Assembly: GCA_002197545.1 (NCBI GenBank) | Contig: NFUO01000640.1 | Location: 1-20,516 of the forward strand | Reading direction: 5' to 3' | Origin: Acidobacteria subdivision 2 bacterium RH1 MAG20 | GTDB lineage: Bacteria; Acidobacteriota; Terriglobia; Terriglobales; Acidobacteriaceae | Length of the DNA stretch: 20,516 bases | Part shown: in pieces, positions 1-7,275 of the stretch | Layout of the letters: every line of letters begins with the position of its first letter | Position numbering within the stretch: position 1 is the first letter of the stretch | Notes under the pieces: generated by a model | Databases searched by the model: none | Seen by the model: the letters and a program-made list of their open reading frames with translations, nothing else | What the model was told of the DNA's origin: nothing | Program-made: the position numbers and the translations under genes

Positions 1-1333
1 CGCAGAGGCGCAAGGGTACACGGTCGAAGGCTTCGCGCCTACGTCCCGCGCGGCGCAAAAGCTGGCCGACGCAGGCATGGAAACATCCACGCTGCAAAAA
101 TATCTTGCACTTGGGGCAAAGCCGGACACTGGAGAGCGCCGCCTGTATGTGCTTGATGAATCCTCGCTCGCATCCACCAAACAGATGCACGAGTTTGTGA
201 ATCGCCTTCATCCCCATGACCGCGTGGTGCTGGTAGGCGACCGAAGGCAGCATGAGGCAGTCGAGGCCGGGCGTCCCTTCGCGCAACTCCAAGACGCAGG
301 CATGAAGACAGTCAAACTCGAAGAGATCGTGCGGCAGAAAAACCCAGAGCTGAAACAGGTGGTCGAGCAGCTTGCGCGGGGCGAGGTGCGCGAGGCAGTA
401 CAGGGTTTGGAGCGGCAGGGCCGCGTCCATGAGATTAGAGGCCGCGAGGAACGCATCACCGCGATAGCGAAAGAATATGCGAAGTCGCCGGAGGGTACGC
501 TTGTCGTCTCGCCCGACAACCGTTCTCGCGTGGAGATCAACGAACACATCCGTGCCGAGATGCAGGAGCGCGGCTCAGTAAGCAAAGACGAGCATCGTAT
601 CGAGGCGCTTGTGCCGCGCCAGGACCTCACCGGGCCGGAGCGCACATGGGCCGCACGGTACGAGTTCAACGATGTCGTGCGCTACGCGCGCGCGTCGAAA
701 GAGACCGGCATCGAGCGCGGCGAATACGCGCGGGTCAAGAGCGTTGACGCTGACAAGAACCTGTTGACGGTGGTGCGAGCCGATGGCTCAGAGCTGACCT
801 ATGATCCACGGCGGCAGCAGGGCGTTTCTGTGTATCGTGAAGAGTCGCGCAGTTTCGCCGTGGGCGACCGCATCCAGTTCACCGCGCCAGCCAACGATTT
901 GAAGGTTGCCAATCGCGAATTAGGAGAGGTCGAAGCCATCGGCCAGGACGGACAGATGCGCTTGAAGATGGACGGTGGCCGTGACGTTCAGCTCGATCCG
1001 CGCAAGCATCCGCATCTCGATCACGGCTATGCGGTGACGAGCCATTCCAGCCAGGGGCAGACTGCCGAGCGTGTCTTGATTCACGTCGATACCGAGCTGG
1101 CCGCGAAAGACTTGCTCAACAGCCGCATGGCATACGTTGCCGTCTCGCGCGGCGCAGAGGACGCGCAGCTTTTCACCAACGACCGCGCGAAGTTGCCGCA
1201 AGCATTAGGGCATGACGTGTCCCACGAGAGCGCCCACATGCCAGCGATAAAGCCGGAGCTATCCATCACGCCGCAGCAGCCGGAGATCGCGCCGGTCATC
1301 GAACACGGCATGGGCTTAGGACACAGCCTCTAA
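1..1333 (+). CDS. Conjugative relaxase-helicase (TrwC/TraI type), C-terminal part, 5'-truncated by window
   Basis: The open frame runs in from the left edge (codons start at base 2). The ATG at 77 is internal, because the residues before it (YTVEGFAPTSRAAQKL) continue the helicase domain. This is the C-terminal helicase half of a MobF-type protein, which nicks the transfer origin and unwinds plasmid or ICE DNA during conjugation. Visible motifs are a Walker B (VLDESS, about 149-166), the following helicase motif (VLVGDRRQHEAV), and near the end the SF1 motifs AVTSHSSQGQTAERV and AYVAVSRGAEDAQLF. The relaxase domain and Walker A would lie outside the window. The protein ends in a proline/histidine-rich tail. 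No other transfer gene follows, so this may be the edge of an integrated element or a remnant. The family is clear; whether the full gene is intact cannot be judged. Confidence 0.88.
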   Translation, partial: AEAQGYTVEGFAPTSRAAQKLADAGMETSTLQKYLALGAKPDTGERRLYVLDESSLASTKQMHEFVNRLHPHDRVVLVGDRRQHEAVEAGRPFAQLQDAGMKTVKLEEIVRQKNPELKQVVEQLARGEVREAVQGLERQGRVHEIRGREERITAIAKEYAKSPEGTLVVSPDNRSRVEINEHIRAEMQERGSVSKDEHRIEALVPRQDLTGPERTWAARYEFNDVVRYARASKETGIERGEYARVKSVDADKNLLTVVRADGSELTYDPRRQQGVSVYREESRSFAVGDRIQFTAPANDLKVANRELGEVEAIGQDGQMRLKMDGGRDVQLDPRKHPHLDHGYAVTSHSSQGQTAERVLIHVDTELAAKDLLNSRMAYVAVSRGAEDAQLFTNDRAKLPQALGHDVSHESAHMPAIKPELSITPQQPEIAPVIEHGMGLGHSL

Positions 1334-1391
1334 CCTATGAATCGTGCCTGTAGAATGGAGTCTCGCGATCAAGAAATGCACAGAAATCGAG

Positions 1392-1434
1392 AAATAGCCT
1401 GCACAGTTCCTACACAGCCAAAAACAGGCTATTT
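1392..1434. repeat. 10-bp inverted repeat after the relaxase gene
   Basis: The arms AAATAGCCTG (1392-1401) and CAGGCTATTT (1425-1434) are perfect complements with a 23-base spacer, 58 bases after the relaxase stop. The tract after the second arm is only moderately T-rich, so this is at best a weak terminator. It could also be a recombination or protein-binding site at the edge of the mobile element. The rest of 1334-1586 shows no gene. Confidence 0.5.
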
Positions 1435-1586
1435 ATCTCTCAAAAAATCAGCGATTTCTAAAAATCAACTCACCCTGTCAGGATGACAAGTTTTGGGGGA
1501 TGGGCTTGTTCTGCTTCACCCACCTTAGCGACGATGAGGCCGTCGCGAAGATGGGGCACCCGGCTGGGGAGGGCCATCTTTGAAGG

Positions 1587-2999
1587 CTATTGGGGGTGTT
1601 CGACGATGCGGAAGTCTTCCTGCTCATCGCCGGTCGGCGTCTCCCACCCACCGGCGGGGAGGACAGTTTGGTCTACTTCCTTCGGGCCCCAGGTTTGCGG
1701 CTCGTAGACGTAGACGGGGGTGGGCGCTTTGAGGATGGGATCGACGATTCGCCATGCCTCTTCGACGTAGTCCTGCCGGGCAAAGAGGGTGGCATCGCCG
1801 GCCATGGCGTCGCCGAGGACGCGCTCGTAGGCCTCCATCTCATCGGGACGCGGATGGCGGGTGGCTACCATCTCTACCTCCTCTCGCTTGCCGACGCCGG
1901 TGGGAGAGGTGACGGAGACGGCCATGGCAACGGTCATCTCGGGGCTGATGCGGAAACGCATGTAGTTCTGCGGGGTGCCGGGCTCGGTGAGGTTGGTGGT
2001 GGGAGGCTTGCGAAAGCGGGCCATCAGCTCCATGCAGGTGACGGGCAGGTTTTTTCCGGCGCGGATGTAGAACGGCACACCATCCCAGCGCCATGAATTG
2101 ACCTCCAACCGGAGAGCGGCGAAGGTTTCGACCTGCGAGTTGGGCGCGACGCCTTTTTCATCGAGATAGCCGCGGAACTGCCCGCGGACGAGGTTCTTCG
2201 GATCGATGGGTGGGATCGCCTTCAAGACTTTAACTTTTTCGTCGCGCATGGACTCGCTGTCTTTGCGTGCGGGGCACTCCATGGCGAGATTGCACATGAC
2301 CTGGAAGATGTGGTTCTGAACGACGTCGCGAATGGCGCCGGTCTGGTCGTAGAACGCGCCTCGGCCCTGGATGCCGAAGTTCTCCGCCATGGTGAGCTGG
2401 ACGCTCTCAATATAGTTGCGGTTCCAGAGCGGCTCGAGGAAGGAGTTCGAGAAGCGAAAGGAGACCATGTTGTGCACAGGGCCCTTGGCGAGATAGTGAT
2501 CGATGCGGAAGATGGATGACTCGGGAAAGGCTGAGAGCAGGATTCGATTGAGCTCCTGCGCGGAGGCGAGATCGTGGCCGAAGGGCTTCTCCACGATGAT
2601 GCGCGCGCCTTTGGCGGAGCCTGACTGCACTAACTGCTCCACTACTTTTTCGAAGAGCGAGGGTGGGATGGCGAGGTAGTGGGCGGGGTTCTGGGCTGAG
2701 CCAAGCTCTTTGCGCACGGCGGTGAAGGTGGCTAGGTCGGCGTAGTCGCCATCGACGTAGCGCAGCAGGGAACTGAGCTTCTGCCATGCCGCGGGGTCGA
2801 GGCCGCCGTGCTTTTCGAGGCTGTCTTTGGCACGTGCCTTGAGCTGATCGAGGTTCCACCCGGCCTTGGCTACGCCGATGACCGGAACATCGAGGCCGCC
2901 GCGCTTGATCATCGATTGGAGTGCAGGGAAGATTTTTTTGTAAGCGAGATCGCCAGTGGCGCCGAAGAAGACAAGTGCGTCGGAGTGCGGTTGGGCCAT
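1587..2999 (-). CDS. zwf: Glucose-6-phosphate 1-dehydrogenase
   Basis: This 470-residue cytosolic enzyme would oxidise glucose 6-phosphate to 6-phosphogluconolactone with NADP+, the entry step of the oxidative pentose phosphate pathway. The N-terminal nucleotide-binding motif is [10 protein letters not shown] (residues 13-22). EKPFG (137-141), the active-site segment RIDHYLAKG (165-173) and [10 protein letters not shown] with the likely catalytic base H230 are all present. The usual active-site signature is DHYLGKE; here it reads DHYLAKG, keeping D, H and K but changing two otherwise conserved positions. Length is slightly below the usual 480-510. The start is supported by a GGGAG-type ribosome binding site just upstream. 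It lies 204 bp downstream of gnd on the same strand, and the two may be co-transcribed despite a hairpin repeat between them. Family assignment is secure; the odd motif leaves some doubt about kinetic properties. Confidence 0.94.
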   Translation of the reverse strand: MAQPHSDALVFFGATGDLAYKKIFPALQSMIKRGGLDVPVIGVAKAGWNLDQLKARAKDSLEKHGGLDPAAWQKLSSLLRYVDGDYADLATFTAVRKELGSAQNPAHYLAIPPSLFEKVVEQLVQSGSAKGARIIVEKPFGHDLASAQELNRILLSAFPESSIFRIDHYLAKGPVHNMVSFRFSNSFLEPLWNRNYIESVQLTMAENFGIQGRGAFYDQTGAIRDVVQNHIFQVMCNLAMECPARKDSESMRDEKVKVLKAIPPIDPKNLVRGQFRGYLDEKGVAPNSQVETFAALRLEVNSWRWDGVPFYIRAGKNLPVTCMELMARFRKPPTTNLTEPGTPQNYMRFRISPEMTVAMAVSVTSPTGVGKREEVEMVATRHPRPDEMEAYERVLGDAMAGDATLFARQDYVEEAWRIVDPILKAPTPVYVYEPQTWGPKEVDQTVLPAGGWETPTGDEQEDFRIVEHPQ

Positions 3000-3053
3000 A
3001 TATTTTTCGCTCCCTTTTGTGAAGGTCTAACTGAGTTCCGGGGAATTTCCTCA

Positions 3054-3107
3054 GGGGCTAAAGCCCCATTGCAAATAAACTACTTGCGGCACGGCTGAAG
3101 CCGTGCC
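3054..3107. repeat. Two adjacent hairpins, 'GGGGCTAAAGCCCC' intergenic repeat
   Basis: A palindromic GGGGC-taaa-GCCCC hairpin (3054-3067) is followed by a perfect 8-bp stem, GGCACGGC with loop TGAA and GCCGTGCC (3088-3107). A partial relative of the first hairpin occurs at 11457-11470, so this is a dispersed element. It sits between gnd and zwf, where it could attenuate or process a shared transcript. No clear T-tract is seen on either side. Confidence 0.7.
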
Positions 3108-3203
3108 CTTAAGCAAAACAGAGTTTTTCCGCAGCTTGGTTTTTCCGCAACCTGCTACGCCCTTTCAATACCGAGAATTAATCAGCGATTCTTTGATCAG
3201 AGG

Positions 3204-4226
3204 TTACTTTGAGGCGGACTTTTCGAGATGGCCACCGAACTCGTAACGCATGGCGGATAGAAGCTTGTCGGAGAAGTCTGCCTGTCCTCGCGAGCTGAAT
3301 CTCTCGTAGAGCGCGGTGGTGAGGACTGGAGCGGGAACGGCCTCGTCGATGGCGGCTTTTACCGTCCAACGGCCTTCGCCGGAGTCTGAGACTCTGCCGT
3401 TGAACTTCGCGAGGGCAGGGTCTTCGGTGAGCGCGGAGGCGGTGAGGTCGAGCAGCCAGGAGGCGATGACGCTGCCGCGACGCCAGACCTCGGTGATCTC
3501 GGTCAGATTGAAGTCGTATTGGTAGTTTTCGGGATCGCGGAGCGGGGTCGTCTCGGCATCGATTTCGCCGGTTTGTTTGCCGATGTTGGCGCCCTTGAGT
3601 ATGCCGAGGCCCTCGGCGAAGGCGGCCATGATGCCGTACTCGATGCCGTTGTGCACCATCTTGACGAAGTGGCCGCCGCCGCTCTCGCCGCAGCGCAGAT
3701 AGCCTTGTTCAGCGGTGCCGCCTATCTTGTCGTAGCCGGGAGTGCGATCGATGTCGCCGATGCCGGGAGCGATTGCCTTGAAGATGGGGTCGAGATGTTC
3801 GACCGTGGCCTGGGGGCCACCGATCATCATGCAGTAGCCGCGCTCAAGCCCCCATACGCCTCCGCTGGTGCCTACATCGACATACTGGATTCCTTTGGGG
3901 GCGAGCTCTTTGGCGCGACGGATGTCGTCAATGTAGTAGGAGTTGCCGCCGTCGATCAGGATGTCGCCTGACTCGAGGAGCGGGGCGATCTCCGCAATGG
4001 TTTTTTCGACGACTCCTGCCGGAATCATCAACCAGATCGCGCGGGGTTTGGCGAGCTTGCTTACGAGATCGGACAGCGAGGAGGAACCGGTGACTCCTTT
4101 CTCCTTTGCCAGCTCGTCGACTGCCTTGGGCGACATGTCAAAGACGACACATTCGTGGTTGTGCCGCACGAGCCGCCGAACCATATTCGCTCCCATTCTT
4201 CCTAGTCCCACCATTCCCAGTTGCAT
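3204..4226 (-). CDS. gnd: 6-phosphogluconate dehydrogenase, decarboxylating (short form)
   Basis: It converts 6-phosphogluconate to ribulose 5-phosphate and CO2, completing the oxidative branch with the neighbouring zwf. The ATG at 4226 is preferred over an in-frame TTG at 4241, because an AAAGGGG Shine-Dalgarno lies just before it and the protein then begins directly with the Rossmann strand MQLGMVGLGRMG. Motifs are GLGRMG (7-12), IDGGNSYY (91-98), the substrate loop GTSGGVWG (119-126), and KMVHNGIEYG (189-198) with catalytic K189 and E196. At 340 residues this is the short YqeC/GndA-like form rather than the 470-residue enzyme. The second Rossmann strand ends in aspartate (VVFDMSP, D30), a feature that in this superfamily usually favours NAD+ over NADP+; that cofactor preference is inferred. 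It would be transcribed before zwf. Confidence 0.93.
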   Translation of the reverse strand: MQLGMVGLGRMGANMVRRLVRHNHECVVFDMSPKAVDELAKEKGVTGSSSLSDLVSKLAKPRAIWLMIPAGVVEKTIAEIAPLLESGDILIDGGNSYYIDDIRRAKELAPKGIQYVDVGTSGGVWGLERGYCMMIGGPQATVEHLDPIFKAIAPGIGDIDRTPGYDKIGGTAEQGYLRCGESGGGHFVKMVHNGIEYGIMAAFAEGLGILKGANIGKQTGEIDAETTPLRDPENYQYDFNLTEITEVWRRGSVIASWLLDLTASALTEDPALAKFNGRVSDSGEGRWTVKAAIDEAVPAPVLTTALYERFSSRGQADFSDKLLSAMRYEFGGHLEKSASK

Positions 4227-4370
4227 AACTGCCCCTTTCAAAGTAGTTTGCCGGAGATACCTTCGAAGCTTTGCCGAAGCTGCTGAAACAGACTACTCCC
4301 TCTAGGATGCGTGAATTGTGAAGTCAGGTTGATGGGATTGCTCGAGACCTTCAGGACGCCTTTCAGGATG

Positions 4371-4457
4371 GCGACTGCGTAAAACAAGCAACGACGAAAT
4401 ACAGGGGTCTCTCCACTGCGCCACGCGATAAAGCTGCGAGGCTCCGGTCGAGATGAC
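4371..4457. repeat. Dispersed intergenic repeat, family A, copy 1
   Basis: This block shares an extended match with 10824-10906: a core of GCGAC, then CGTAAAACA, GCAACGAC, AATACAGG, TCTCTCCACT and CTCCGGTCGAGA in the same order and spacing. On the minus strand both copies would read through as nearly the same peptide (VER-LY-VVACFT), which shows the identity extends across most of the block. It is an intergenic repeat, not a gene. A short partial echo (TTCGGTCGAGATGACGA) follows at about 4484-4500. Confidence 0.75.
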
Positions 4458-4661
4458 GCGCATTTGGGGGCAGAGGCCTTCTCTTCGGTCGAGATGACGA
4501 TTTTCCATAGTTTTTGGAACAGCTTCTCAGAGTTTCTTCTCGGTGGTAATAGGTCATTTGATATATGTCTATGCTGGTCAGGCGCCCCATGACACGTATC
4601 ATGCGCGGCATGAGAATTAGGTTCAACTTTCCCTGCGTTCTACATCACGCCTTAAAGGTTG

Positions 4662-4698
4662 TATGATTTCCGCGAGCCCCAACCCATGAAACTTCATG
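4662..4698 (+). promoter_or_regulatory. Possible -10 box and dyad operator upstream of the Rid/PLP operon
   Basis: TATGAT at 4662-4667 matches five of six positions of the sigma-70 -10 consensus, but no good -35 box is seen at the expected distance. A near-palindrome, CATGAA-AC-TTCATG, follows at 4685-4698 and would fall just inside the transcript, where a repressor could act. The Shine-Dalgarno AGGAG (4761-4765) lies 8 bases before the ATG at 4774. The call is tentative. Confidence 0.3.
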
Positions 4699-4773
4699 CT
4701 TTGCAGCTGATGGTGTGTTGCGGGCCAGTGAAGCAACAAAAATCTCACAGAAGGCACTGAAGGAGAAAATTTT

Positions 4774-5358
4774 ATGGAGATCAACACTCGACGCAGTTTC
4801 TTTGGCAAGATGGCGGCGATGGCGGCTGTCGTAACCGGCGCGCCAAGACTTTTTGCTCAACAGGCCCCTGCTGCCGGCACGCCCGCTCCTGCCGGAGCGC
4901 CGATGGGCGCACCTGGTGAGAGGCATCATCGCGGCGGCAGCAACCATGTCCATGAGGGGATTTACTACTTTTCCGGCACCGGTTCCAATGATGGCTATCC
5001 CAGGGAAGATCATGTTACGGTCACGGACCCATTTGAGAAACATGTCACGCGCACGATGGATGCACTGAAGAAATCGGTCGAGCGCGCAGGCTCGAATATG
5101 GACAGCATCCTTCATCTCCAGGTTTTTCTGTGTTTGCCTCTTGCTGACGGTGTTACGATGCCGATGGGCAAGGCACGCTTTGATGCTCACAAAGCCCAGT
5201 ACGACGCGTTAAACAAGATATACGGGACATATTTCAGCCCAGGGAAAGCACCGTCCCGCGCCTGCATGGCCCTCGAATGGATTCCCGGAGATTCGCTGAT
5301 TGAAATCGTTGGTAGCGCACTAGTCGTCAATCCACCTGCACCGCCCGCAGGCGTGTAA
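4774..5358 (+). CDS. Tat-exported Rid (YjgF/YER057c/UK114) family protein
   Basis: This 194-residue protein begins with a twin-arginine signal (TRRSFFGK at 5-12, hydrophobic stretch, likely cleavage near LFAQ at 26-29). An Ala/Pro/Gly linker, a His/Gly-rich segment (48-60) and a Rid domain (about 60-185) follow. Cytosolic RidA enzymes hydrolyse reactive enamines/imines released by PLP enzymes. The C-terminal block PSRACMALEWIPGDSLIEI aligns without gaps to the E. coli RidA block around VARLP, and the arginine needed for deaminase activity is replaced by W169. It therefore resembles the Rid subfamilies lacking that arginine, and imine hydrolysis cannot be assumed. The next gene, 33 bases on, is a Tat-exported PLP enzyme, so the two probably work together outside the cytoplasm. 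The start is fixed by AGGAG 8 bases upstream. Confidence 0.85.
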   Translation: MEINTRRSFFGKMAAMAAVVTGAPRLFAQQAPAAGTPAPAGAPMGAPGERHHRGGSNHVHEGIYYFSGTGSNDGYPREDHVTVTDPFEKHVTRTMDALKKSVERAGSNMDSILHLQVFLCLPLADGVTMPMGKARFDAHKAQYDALNKIYGTYFSPGKAPSRACMALEWIPGDSLIEIVGSALVVNPPAPPAGV

Positions 5359-5391
5359 TTTTTTCACGTAAGACATGAAAGGGAGTTTCGC

Positions 5392-6786
5392 ATGAGTTTG
5401 AAGTTCGGTTGGAGTCGTCGTTCGTTTCTATCTGCGCTTGGAGCCGCCAGCGGCAGCGTGTTCGCCCCGGGGGAGTTGAAGGCCGAGGGGATGTTTGCCA
5501 AGAAACATAAGGGGGGCACGGGCCCTGTCGACGGCAGCCCCATCGTCCCCATCACCAGCGGGCTTGGTTCCCGTGACATCTACGAGGAGCTTGGGGTAAC
5601 GCCTTTGATCAACATCAATGGCACGGTCACTGTCATCGGCGGATCGGTGATGGTGCCGGAGGTCATGGAGCTGATGCGCCAGGGCAACCAGCACTTCGTC
5701 TTGATCGACGAGCTGGAGATTGCAGCGGGCAAGTGGATCTCGAAGTTGATCAAGTCCCCCCCGGGCTACACCAGCCTGGTGACAGGCGGCGCGGCCGCGG
5801 CGATTGTGGTCGGTTACGCCGGCATGATGACCGAAGACCTTGAGCCTCGCATCCGAGCTTGTCCCGACGTGACTGGTTTCCCCAGGACGGAGGTCATCAT
5901 CCAGAAGAGCCATCGCTACGCCTTCGACCATCAGATCCGCCAGACGGGCGCGAAGCTGGTGGAGGTGGTGACGCGCGAAGAGATGATTGCCGCCATCAAT
6001 CCGAAGACGGTGGCGATCCACTTCACCAATATCCTGTCGGGCAATGGCAAGGTCAGCGGACCTGAGACGGTCGAGATCGCCAAGGCGCATGGCATCTACA
6101 CCTTCAACGATGCCTCCGCGGACGTGCCGCCGAAGGAGCGGCTCTGGGAGTATCCGGCGATCGGCTTCGACATGGTCACGTTCAGCGGCGGCAAGGACAT
6201 CTGCGGACCGCAGGCGTCGGGCGTGTTGATCGGCAAGGAAGATCTGATCCGCTACTCGTTGCTGAACATGAGCCCGCAGGAAGACCGTGTCGGCCGTTGC
6301 TGCAAGGTGGGCAAGGAGACCCTCTTCGCGTTTCTGAAGGCCCTCGAACTCTTTGTCAATCAGGACTACGACGCGGTGCTGAAGAAGTACGACGCACGCG
6401 CACAGGTCATCACCGATGCGGTGAAAAAGTACGGCGTGACGGCACGGCCGCGGGAGTTCAATCCCGAGGCCCTCGGCAATGTGACGCCTCGTTATAGCTG
6501 GCAGATCGATCCCTCCAAGCTCAAGATCACCGGACAAGAGGTCATGCAGAAGCTGGCTGACACGCGGCCGGTCGGGATCGGGAGCATGGGCGCGGGTGCG
6601 GGTGGTATGCGGGGACGCGACCCAGACGCTCCGGCCCAGCCTGCCGGTGGCCATCGCGGTGGCGGACGTCGCGGCCATGCCAGCGACCCGAACAGCTTCG
6701 GCTTTGCCCTCTGGCAGATCAAGGACGGCGAGGACAAGATTATCGCGGACCGCCTGGTCGAGATCTTCAAGGAAGCGAAGGGCTAG
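5392..6786 (+). CDS. Tat-exported SelA-like PLP-dependent enzyme (aminotransferase/lyase fold)
   Basis: This 464-residue protein belongs to the fold-type I family of SelA (selenocysteine synthase) and D-glucosaminate-6-phosphate ammonia-lyase. A twin-arginine signal is present (WSRRSFLSALGAA, 7-19), so the protein is predicted to fold with its cofactor before export. The body starts with YEELGVTPLININGTVT (64-80). TGGAAAA (131-137) is the expected cofactor-phosphate loop, FNDASAD contains the pyridine-nitrogen aspartate (D240), and SGGKDICGPQ contains the Schiff-base lysine (K268). A Gly/His/Arg-rich insertion of about 30 residues (398-430) interrupts the C-terminal domain. Start: ATG preceded by AAAGGGAG. 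It is co-directional with the Rid gene and ends at a strong terminator, so the two form an operon. The substrate is unknown; a lyase or aldolase acting on an amino acid or amino sugar is an inference. Confidence 0.87.
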   Translation: MSLKFGWSRRSFLSALGAASGSVFAPGELKAEGMFAKKHKGGTGPVDGSPIVPITSGLGSRDIYEELGVTPLININGTVTVIGGSVMVPEVMELMRQGNQHFVLIDELEIAAGKWISKLIKSPPGYTSLVTGGAAAAIVVGYAGMMTEDLEPRIRACPDVTGFPRTEVIIQKSHRYAFDHQIRQTGAKLVEVVTREEMIAAINPKTVAIHFTNILSGNGKVSGPETVEIAKAHGIYTFNDASADVPPKERLWEYPAIGFDMVTFSGGKDICGPQASGVLIGKEDLIRYSLLNMSPQEDRVGRCCKVGKETLFAFLKALELFVNQDYDAVLKKYDARAQVITDAVKKYGVTARPREFNPEALGNVTPRYSWQIDPSKLKITGQEVMQKLADTRPVGIGSMGAGAGGMRGRDPDAPAQPAGGHRGGGRRGHASDPNSFGFALWQIKDGEDKIIADRLVEIFKEAKG

Positions 6787-6819
6787 GCTTTCTAACTTAG
6801 TAGTAACGGCTGCCAAGGT

Positions 6820-6864
6820 AGGGCTTCGAGATCATGGATACGATCTCGGGGCCCTTATTTTTTT
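6820..6864 (+). terminator. Rho-independent terminator of the Rid/PLP operon
   Basis: A 14-bp stem (6820-6833 with 6842-6855, two G-T wobbles, no mismatches) closes an 8-base loop and is followed by TATTTTTTT (6856-6864). It starts 34 bases after the stop of the PLP enzyme gene. Confidence 0.92.
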
Positions 6865-6892
6865 GATAGAAGCGCGAAATTAAAGCAGGCAC

Positions 6893-6921
6893 TTGCTCGA
6901 ATGAGCTGCTTTCTGTATTCT
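6893..6921 (+). promoter_or_regulatory. Candidate promoter of padR-permease unit
   Basis: TTGCTC (6893-6898) and TATTCT (6916-6921) are separated by 17 bases and lie 24 bases before the padR start, just after the upstream terminator. Match to consensus is modest (3/6 and 4/6). PadR regulators usually bind their own promoter, so this is where the operator is expected. Confidence 0.35.
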
Positions 6922-6945
6922 CCTGTCAATAATTGAGGGGAGAAC

Positions 6946-7275
6946 ATGACCAAGTCTGCTGAACTGCTGCAAGGTACGTTAGATCTTCTTATTCTGAAGG
7001 TCCTTTGTCTGGAGCCGATGCATGGGTGGGCCATTGCGCAGCGGATTCGTCAACTCTCGAAGGACGTTCTGCGCGTGAATCAGAGCGCTTTGTATCCGGC
7101 GCTGCACCGGCTTGAGCATCAGGCATGGATCGAGGCGGAGTGGGGCGAGTCCGAGAATAATCGGCGGGCGAAATACTACTCGCTGACGAAGGCGGGACGG
7201 GCGCGGCTGGAGGCGGAAGAGCAGTCGTGGGACCGGCTGTCGGCGGCGGTGCAGGGCGTGTTGGAGGCGATATGA
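6946..7275 (+). CDS. PadR family transcriptional regulator
   Basis: This 109-residue protein consists of one PadR winged-helix domain with a C-terminal dimerisation helix. It opens with [18 protein letters not shown], continues with [14 protein letters not shown] and the recognition region [18 protein letters not shown], and ends with the wing [19 protein letters not shown]. It is probably a repressor of its own unit. Its TGA overlaps the ATG of the downstream permease (ATGA), so the two are translationally coupled. A PadR regulator directly in front of a duplicated permease is a common acidobacterial arrangement. The inducing signal is unknown. The ATG is preceded by GAGGGGAG. Confidence 0.93.
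   Translation: MTKSAELLQGTLDLLILKVLCLEPMHGWAIAQRIRQLSKDVLRVNQSALYPALHRLEHQAWIEAEWGESENNRRAKYYSLTKAGRARLEAEEQSWDRLSAAVQGVLEAI

Larger units (their letters stand above)
4227..4773. other. Divergent intergenic region between gnd and the Rid gene
   Basis: These 547 bases hold no convincing gene; the small open frames on both strands lack coding character and overlap repeat sequence. Contents seen are a dispersed repeat (4371-4457), the imperfect 14-base palindrome ATGACACGTATCAT (4589-4602), and a possible -10 box with a dyad in front of the Rid gene. It should carry the promoters of gnd (leftward) and of the Rid/PLP operon (rightward); no strong -35/-10 pair for gnd was recognised. Confidence 0.6.

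Noticed and set aside
4302..4626. Small minus-strand open frames upstream of gnd
   Set aside because: They translate the dispersed repeat; the same peptide appears from the other repeat copy at 10824-10906, so it is repeat sequence, not a gene.
5428..6816. 462-codon open frame on the minus strand opposite the PLP enzyme
   Set aside because: It lies antisense to a clear enzyme, is rich in Arg/His/Leu/Asp as expected from the complement of GC-rich codons, and shows no domain.
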